A stretch of 64,000 bases of DNA from SKVR01 sp046291875 (GTDB lineage Bacteria; Bacteroidota; Bacteroidia; Bacteroidales; UBA7960). The position numbers and the translations under genes are program-made. Numbering within the stretch: the first letter of the stretch is position 1; every line of letters starts with the position of its first letter. The DNA lies in the NCBI GenBank assembly GCA_046291875.1, contig JBKBSF010000013.1:50532-114531 (forward strand). Direction: 5' to 3'. Shown piece by piece: positions 58,937 through 64,000 of the stretch. The notes below the pieces were generated by a model. The model was not told the origin of the DNA. It ran no database searches and saw only the letters and a program-made list of their open reading frames with translations.

Positions 58937-59566
58937 TTATTTCAAAAGGGTATTTTCTACTTCCTGAAGTGAACTTTCCACGAACACCACATGCTGTGCA
59001 TTGAGGATTTCGTAAGTATTGATATCAGAAGCGAGGGCTACCTTAGCCTTGGGGATATTGCGAACGGCAAGTACAATGTTGCGGTCTACGGCAGGAATTA
59101 CCAGAAGAGACTTTTTACCGAGCATATTGAATTTTTCAAGAATTTCAAGATACTTTTTGGTTTTGGGCTCTTCGAAGGTAAAATCTTCAATTACCATTAC
59201 ATTGTTGTCTTTGGCTTTGTAAGCCAGGGCTGACATACGCGCCAGTCTTTTCACTTTTTTGTTGAGCCTGAACGAATAATCTCTTGGCTCTTTGGCAAAG
59301 ACCTGACCACCACCGCGCAGCAAAGGAGATTTGATATCGCCGATACGGGCGCCACCGGTTCCTTTTTGTCTGCGAAGTTTACGTGTACTACCACTTACCG
59401 CGCTGCGGTTTTTGGTGGCATGTGTACCTTGCCTTTGGTTTGCCAGGTATTGTTTTACATCAAGATAAATAGCATGATCATTGGGCTGAATACCAAAAAT
59501 GCTTTCGTTGAGGTTTACAGTCCTGGAAGTCTTATTTCCATCGATACTATATACTGCTAGCTCCAT
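58937..59566 (-). CDS. rplD: 50S ribosomal protein L4
   Basis: 209 residues. The long basic loop (GTHATKNRSAVSGSTRKLRRQKGTGGARIGDIKSPLLRGGGQVFAKEPRDYSF) reaches the tunnel constriction opposite L22. In E. coli L4 represses the S10 operon; no such leader was identified here. It overlaps rplC by ten bases. Confidence 0.97.
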   Translation of the reverse strand: MELAVYSIDGNKTSRTVNLNESIFGIQPNDHAIYLDVKQYLANQRQGTHATKNRSAVSGSTRKLRRQKGTGGARIGDIKSPLLRGGGQVFAKEPRDYSFRLNKKVKRLARMSALAYKAKDNNVMVIEDFTFEEPKTKKYLEILEKFNMLGKKSLLVIPAVDRNIVLAVRNIPKAKVALASDINTYEILNAQHVVFVESSLQEVENTLLK

Positions 59567-60186
59567 CTTTCTAAAATTAAATATGAACCACTGGGACCGG
59601 GTACTGATCCTTTTACAACTATAATGTTTTGCTCAGGAAGGATTTTCATAACTTGAAGGTTAATCATTTTAACCCTCTTGCCACCGGTTTGACCGGCCAT
59701 TCTCATTCCTTTGAAAACTCTTGAAGGCCAAGAAGAGGCTCCAAGCGAACCAGGTGCTCTAAGACGGTTGTGCTGACCGTGAGTCGCTTGTCCTACACCA
59801 CCAAAGCCGTGTCTTTTTACAACACCCTGAAAGCCTTTACCTTTTGATATCCCTACGACATCAATAAATTCGCCTTCAATAAATACATCAACACCCAATA
59901 CATCACCAAATTCTTTGCGATTTTCTTTTTCGAAGCGGGTAAACTCAGCTACCATTCGTTTGGGAGTGGTTTTAGCTTTTGCGAAGTGTCCTTGCAAAGC
60001 TTTGCTTGTGTTCTTCTCTTTTTTGTCATCAAAAGCCAGCTGAATAGCTTCATAGCCATCCTTCTCCGTGGTTTTGATCTGTGTTACAACACAAGGACCA
60101 GCCTGTATTACTGTGCATGGAATATTTTTTCCAGCGGCATCGAACATACTGGTCATACCAATTTTTTTTCCAATTAGTCCTGACAT
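59557..60186 (-). CDS. rplC: 50S ribosomal protein L3
   Basis: 209 residues; early-assembly protein whose loop nears the peptidyl transferase centre. MSGLIGKKIGMTSMFDAAGKNIPCTVIQAGPC and the loop HGFGGVGQATHGQHNRLRAPGSLGASSWPSRVFKGMRMAGQTGGKRV contain the usual Gln methylation region. Overlaps rplD by ten bases. Confidence 0.97.
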   Translation of the reverse strand: MSGLIGKKIGMTSMFDAAGKNIPCTVIQAGPCVVTQIKTTEKDGYEAIQLAFDDKKEKNTSKALQGHFAKAKTTPKRMVAEFTRFEKENRKEFGDVLGVDVFIEGEFIDVVGISKGKGFQGVVKRHGFGGVGQATHGQHNRLRAPGSLGASSWPSRVFKGMRMAGQTGGKRVKMINLQVMKILPEQNIIVVKGSVPGPSGSYLILERWS

Positions 60187-60229
60187 CTTTCAGAATTTTT
60201 AGCTTTACGCTTTAAGCGATTTATGTTAA

Positions 60230-60535
60230 CTACACTTTTATTTCTACTTCAACACCACTGGGCAGCTCGAGCTTCATCAAAGCGTCTACTGTTTTGGAGG
60301 TTGAAGAGTAAATATCCAGCAATCTTTTGTAAGAACACAGCTGGAATTGCTCTCTTGATTTTTTATTAACGAAGGTTGACCGAAGGACGGTAAAGATCTT
60401 CTTGTTGGTGGGCAGAGGAATAGGACCACTCACCACAGCTCCTGTCGACTTAACGGTCTTTACGATTTTTTCGGCTGACTTGTCAACCAGGTTGTAATCG
60501 TAAGATTTCAGTTTGATACGAATTCTTTGACTCAC
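60230..60535 (-). CDS. rpsJ: 30S ribosomal protein S10
   Basis: 101 residues; head protein that also serves as NusE in antitermination. The start is GTG at 60535 (MSQRIRIKLKSYDYNLVDKSAEKI). The Val-Lys region VSGPIPLPTNKKIFTVLRSTFVNKKSREQFQLCSYKRLLDIYS, which includes the tetracycline/tigecycline-related loop, is canonical. 27 bases after fusA. Confidence 0.97.
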   Translation of the reverse strand: MSQRIRIKLKSYDYNLVDKSAEKIVKTVKSTGAVVSGPIPLPTNKKIFTVLRSTFVNKKSREQFQLCSYKRLLDIYSSTSKTVDALMKLELPSGVEVEIKV

Positions 60536-60562
60536 GGTTTTTACTCTTTTTTTATGAAACGA

Positions 60563-62662
60563 TTAAGCTTTTACTCCATTCACTTTCTGGGTAACTTCTT
60601 CCACAATATTGCGGGGTGCCTCTTCATAGTGGGAGAACTCCATGGTTGAAGTTGCCCTACCTGAGGTGAGGGTACGCAAAGAAGTTACATATCCGAACAT
60701 TTCAGACAAAGGTACTTTGGCCTTTACAACCTGCATGTTGTTTCGACCGGAAATACCTTCTAATTGACCTCTTCGACGGTTTATGTCGCCTACAACATCA
60801 CCAATATTCTCTTCCGGGGTAACCACCTCAAGTTTCATGATGGGTTCCAGAAGGGCTTTTTGAGCTTTGCGGCAGGATTCTTTGAAACCAATGCGAGCTG
60901 CCAATTCGAAGGATAGGGAGTCTGAGTCAACACTGTGGTAAGAACCATCAATAAGTCTTACTTTCAGGCTGTCCATCGGGAAACCGGCAAGTACACCATT
61001 CTGCATGGCCAGTTTGAATCCCTTTTCAATAGAGGGAATATATTCGCGTGGAATATTACCTCCTTTTACTTCATCAATGAATTGCAAGCCCACAACATTC
61101 TCGTCGGCAGGTCCGATTTCGAATACAATATCGGCAAATTTACCTCTACCACCCGATTGCTTTTTGTAAACTTCGCGATGATTAACTGCAGAGGTAATAG
61201 ACTCTTTGTAGGCAACCTGGGGAGCTCCCTGGTTACATTCAACCTTAAATTCTCTTTTCAAACGGTCCAGCAGAATTTCCAGGTGCAATTCACCCATACC
61301 GCTGATAATGGTTTGGCCGGAGTTTTCGTCGGTTTTTACATTAAAGGTTGGATCTTCTTCTGCCAGTTTGTTGAGTGCCATCGACATCTTATCCATATCG
61401 GCCTGTGTTTTGGGTTCAACAGCAATGCTGATTACAGGCTCGGGGAATGTCATAGATTCCAGCAGAATGGGATGTTTTTCTGTGCAAAGGGTATCTCCTG
61501 TATGTATCTCCTTAAAACCAACTGCCGCCCCGATATCACCAGCTTCAATTCTTTCGATGGGGTTTTGTTTGTTGGCATGCATCTGAAGAATACGTGAGAT
61601 ACGTTCTTTTTTACCGGTTGAAGCGTTCCAAACGTACGAACCCGCTTCGAGGGTACCGCTATACACCCTGAAAAAGCAAAGACGGCCCACGTAGGGGTCG
61701 GTTGCAATTTTAAAGGCAAGTGCGGCAAAGGGTTCACTGGCTTCCGCCTTACGAAGTTCTTCCTTCTCTGTTTTGGGATTGATGCCGGTTACAGCTTCAA
61801 TATCAAGGGGAGAAGGCAGGAAACGCATTACAGCATCCAGAAGCAACTGAACTCCTTTGTTTTTGAAAGCAGAACCACACAAAACAGGGGTAATACGCAT
61901 TTCAATGGTAGCTTTACGGATGGCCCTGAGCATTTCCTCTTCAGTAATAGAATCGGGGTCGTCCATAAACTTTTCAAACAGGTCTTCGTTTTCTTCGGCA
62001 CATCCTTCGATGAGCTTCATGCGATACTCTTCAACGGTGTCTTTCAGATCCTCGGGAATGGGTACTTCTACAAAAACGTTTCCATTGGATTGCTCTTCCC
62101 ACTCAAAAGCTTTATTGGTAATAAGGTCTACCACGCCTCTGAATGATTCTTCGTATCCAATAGGAATTTGCAGGGGCACAGCATTGGAGCCCAGTCTTTC
62201 CCTGATTTGGTCAACAACGGTAAAGAAATCGGCTCCCGAGCGGTCCATTTTGTTTACAAAAGAGATCCTGGGAACCTTGTACTTATCTGCTTGTCTCCAA
62301 ACAGTTTCGGATTGGGGTTCTACACCGCCTACAGCACAAAACAATGCGATGGCGCCATCAAGAACCCTCAGAGAACGTTCAACTTCAACGGTAAAGTCAA
62401 CGTGGCCAGGAGTATCAATGATATTCACTTTGTATTGATTATCATTGTATTTCCAGTAAGCAGTAGTAGCGGCTGAGGTGATGGTAATACCACGTTCCTG
62501 CTCCTGAACCATCCAGTCCATGGTGGCAGAACCATCGTGGGTTTCACCCAGCCGGTGATTTACGCCGGTATAATAGAGAATACGCTCGGTGGTGGTAGTT
62601 TTACCAGCATCGATGTGCGCCATAATACCGATATTGCGTGTATATTTTAAGTCTCTGGCCAT
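60563..62662 (-). CDS. fusA: Elongation factor G
   Basis: 699 residues; GTPase that drives translocation and, with RRF, ribosome recycling. GTP-binding motifs: G1 AHIDAGKTTTTERILYYTG, G2 ERGITITSAATT, G3 DTPGHVDF, G4 NKMDRSGAD, G5 GSAFKNKG. Domains II-V follow with the expected length. It lies in the str cluster 41 bases after rpsG. No tuf gene follows it here; rpsJ does. Confidence 0.97.
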   Translation of the reverse strand: MARDLKYTRNIGIMAHIDAGKTTTTERILYYTGVNHRLGETHDGSATMDWMVQEQERGITITSAATTAYWKYNDNQYKVNIIDTPGHVDFTVEVERSLRVLDGAIALFCAVGGVEPQSETVWRQADKYKVPRISFVNKMDRSGADFFTVVDQIRERLGSNAVPLQIPIGYEESFRGVVDLITNKAFEWEEQSNGNVFVEVPIPEDLKDTVEEYRMKLIEGCAEENEDLFEKFMDDPDSITEEEMLRAIRKATIEMRITPVLCGSAFKNKGVQLLLDAVMRFLPSPLDIEAVTGINPKTEKEELRKAEASEPFAALAFKIATDPYVGRLCFFRVYSGTLEAGSYVWNASTGKKERISRILQMHANKQNPIERIEAGDIGAAVGFKEIHTGDTLCTEKHPILLESMTFPEPVISIAVEPKTQADMDKMSMALNKLAEEDPTFNVKTDENSGQTIISGMGELHLEILLDRLKREFKVECNQGAPQVAYKESITSAVNHREVYKKQSGGRGKFADIVFEIGPADENVVGLQFIDEVKGGNIPREYIPSIEKGFKLAMQNGVLAGFPMDSLKVRLIDGSYHSVDSDSLSFELAARIGFKESCRKAQKALLEPIMKLEVVTPEENIGDVVGDINRRRGQLEGISGRNNMQVVKAKVPLSEMFGYVTSLRTLTSGRATSTMEFSHYEEAPRNIVEEVTQKVNGVKA

Positions 62663-62703
62663 TTAAATTGAAAACAGATATTCGTATTTATAAGGTATTG
62701 GTA

Positions 62704-63171
62704 TTAGAAACGGAAGTGGGAGAATGCTTTGTTTGCATCGGCCATACGGTGGGTGTCTTCTTTTCTTTTGTAAGCAGCACCTTCTTCTTTATGGGCAGCA
62801 ACAACTTCACCGGCCAGCTTGGCAGCCATGGTTTTTTCGTTGCGCTTGCGGGCAAACTTGATCAGGTTTTTCATGCCAATAGACATTTTCCTCTCGGGAC
62901 GGATCTCGGAAGGGATCTGAAAAGTAGCACCACCAATACGACGGCTTCTAACCTCAACGTTAGGAGTAACGTTGGCAAGTGCTTTTTTGAACACTTCCAG
63001 GCCATCTTCTTTGGTCTTCTCGCTTACAATATCCATTGCATCATAAAAGATATTATAGGCAAGGTTCTTTTTGCCCCTGAGCATCAGGTTGTTTACAAAC
63101 CTGGTTACCAAAGTATCGTTGAACTTTGGGTCAGGAAGCAAAATTCTCTTTTTTGGTTTAGACTTTCTCAT
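62704..63171 (-). CDS. rpsG: 30S ribosomal protein S7
   Basis: 155 residues; nucleates assembly of the 16S 3' domain and contacts E-site tRNA with its beta-hairpin. RKSKPKKRILLPDPKFNDTLVTRFVNNLMLRGKKNLAYNIFYDAMDIV and VEVRSRRIGGATFQIPSEIRPERKMSIGMKNLIKFARKR are canonical. 34 bases after rpsL. Confidence 0.97.
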   Translation of the reverse strand: MRKSKPKKRILLPDPKFNDTLVTRFVNNLMLRGKKNLAYNIFYDAMDIVSEKTKEDGLEVFKKALANVTPNVEVRSRRIGGATFQIPSEIRPERKMSIGMKNLIKFARKRNEKTMAAKLAGEVVAAHKEEGAAYKRKEDTHRMADANKAFSHFRF

Positions 63172-63205
63172 TTATCCAAAAGTTTTTAATCGCTCTGATT
63201 CGTTA

Positions 63206-63586
63206 TTATTTTTTCGCTTTAGGTTTCTTGGTTCCATACTTGGACCTTCTCTGGTTACGACCTTCTACACCGCTGGTATCCAGTGCACCCCTGATGATAT
63301 GGTACCTTACCCCTGGTAAGTCTTTTACCCTACCTCCACGAATCAACACGATAGAGTGTTCTTGCAAGTTGTGTCCTTCTCCGGGGATGTAGGCGTTTAC
63401 CTCTTTACCGTTGGTAAGCCTTACCCTGGCAACTTTACGCATAGCAGAGTTGGGTTTCTTGGGGGTAGTGGTATATACCCTTACACATACTCCGCGGCGT
63501 TGGGGACATGAATCCAAAGCGGGTGATTTACTCTTGTAAGTCACCTTTTGGCGTCCTTTACGAACCAATTGTTGTATTGTTGGCAT
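63206..63586 (-). CDS. rpsL: 30S ribosomal protein S12
   Basis: 126 residues; decoding-centre protein. TTTPKKPNSAMRKVARVRLTNG holds Lys43, and RGGRVKDLPGVRYH holds Lys88 and Asp89, so the residues linked to streptomycin response are wild type; Asp89 is the RimO methylthiolation site in other bacteria. First gene of the fused str-S10-spc-alpha superoperon, behind a clear promoter. Confidence 0.97.
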   Translation of the reverse strand: MPTIQQLVRKGRQKVTYKSKSPALDSCPQRRGVCVRVYTTTPKKPNSAMRKVARVRLTNGKEVNAYIPGEGHNLQEHSIVLIRGGRVKDLPGVRYHIIRGALDTSGVEGRNQRRSKYGTKKPKAKK

Positions 63587-63664
63587 ACTCTAAGATTAAA
63601 AAATTATTATGTAAAAACTTCTATTATATTTGGTTATAACAAACCAAGCACTTTTTAGGGAGTG

Positions 63665-63694
63665 CAAAGGTAAGAAGTTATTTTTGAAAACCAA
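63665..63694 (-). promoter_or_regulatory. Predicted promoter of the ribosomal superoperon
   Basis: On the minus strand TTG (63694-63692), 19 bases, TACCTTTG (63672-63665). The start would be near 63658, giving a leader of about 72 nt before rpsL. Confidence 0.7.
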
Positions 63695-63911
63695 TATGGT
63701 TGATCAAAAAATTGCTCATTTACACTCGATAACGGGGCCCGGATGTACAAAAACAGCATTTCTCTGCTTTTGCCCAAAATCCAAAATAGCTGATTGTCAG
63801 CAAAATTAATTTCGTCTTTTGAGGGGCACAAAAATACAAAACTTATCCTTTCTTACAGCCTTTTACTTCAATTATTTTTTCATATAAAACATTCTGATTA
63901 TCAGCTATCAC

Positions 63912-63943
63912 AAAAAACGGACAGAAGCTTTGTCTTCTGTCCG
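63912..63943 (-). terminator. Terminator of a leftward gene beyond the window
   Basis: Perfect ten-base stem CGGACAGAAG/CTTCTGTCCG (63918-63927 with 63934-63943), followed on the minus strand by six T residues. It must end a transcript entering from beyond 64000; rpoBC is the common neighbour of rpsL in this phylum, but that is a guess. Confidence 0.82.
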
Positions 63944-64000
63944 ATACCTTAGAATGATGGGAGACCTGATGAGAGAAGGTACAAGGGACACCCCTTTGGC

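Larger units (their letters stand above)
63587..64000. other. Gene-free region upstream of rpsL
   Basis: About 414 bases without a supported gene. It contains the rpsL promoter, a weak AT-rich stem at 63630-63647, and a leftward terminator at 63912-63943. The 15 codons open at the right edge on the plus strand are too few to call. Confidence 0.55.

Noticed and set aside
45819..63586. Long plus-strand open frames opposite the ribosomal genes
   Set aside because: They are antisense shadows of conserved ribosomal genes without promoters or family features.
63630..63665. Two hairpins upstream of rpsL as a ribosomal-protein leader
   Set aside because: One arm of the GC-richer stem (63661-63665) lies at or before the predicted start site and would not be transcribed; the remaining stem is AT-rich and weak.

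Overview
The window looks like a chromosomal segment of a Bacteroidota bacterium, probably Bacteroidales or Marinilabiliales, and most likely an anaerobe or facultative anaerobe. Four things support this. Promoters fit the phylum-specific pattern TTTG/TTG-N19-20-TAnnTTTG, and the clear examples lie upstream of nrfH, rpsL and nptA. One protein has a type IX secretion (T9SS) C-terminal sorting domain. Ribosomal protein L17 carries a long acidic tail. Shine-Dalgarno sequences are not evident. No insertion sequence, phage or CRISPR array was seen.

Layout. 1-4.2 kb: a large TPR sensor kinase cut by the window edge, and a SiaB/SiaC partner-switch pair with a coiled-coil protein. 4.3-8.4 kb: pcm, a Gfo/Idh/MocA oxidoreductase, a polyprenyl-phosphate sugar transferase and a DUF4294 protein. 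8.5-12 kb: the proteostasis operon tig-clpP-clpX, then tRNA-Leu(TAG) and a second TPR kinase. 14.8-23.7 kb: ammonia-forming nitrite reductase nrfHA, an outer-membrane barrel flanked by two YceI-type proteins, and a PhnD-like lipoprotein / histidine kinase / NtrC-type regulator triad. 23.8-27.6 kb: a frameshifted TetR gene, an acyl-CoA dehydrogenase and a CE15-type esterase.

28-36 kb is a metalloid and thiol-redox region with two ArsR repressors. The first controls arsR-arsC-arsM-acr3. The second heads a thioredoxin, ArsR, two exported Cys proteins and a CcdA/ArsG-like membrane protein, with a separately controlled ArsP-like permease and a rhodanese behind it. Each repressor has its own recognisable inverted-repeat operator, and each operator recurs at a second promoter. 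36-38 kb holds a small CxxC protein and a MarR regulator that share an operator motif, a Cys-rich small protein and mobA. 38-43.5 kb looks like a phosphate island: two phosphate transporters with PhoU-like tails and a T9SS-exported endonuclease/phosphatase. TTAA repeats with an exact 11-nt period lie just upstream of both transporter promoters.

43.6-63.6 kb: eno, then the fused str-S10-spc-alpha ribosomal superoperon on the minus strand, from rpsL to rplQ. It includes fusA, secY, map, infA and rpoA. There is a structured leader between rplP and rpmC and a strong hairpin between rpsE and rpmD.

The best candidates for undescribed biology are the second ArsR module, the phased TTAA arrays at the phosphate transporters, and the MarR/thioredoxin-like pair. 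Functions are inferred from protein motifs and promoter reading only; no database search was run.
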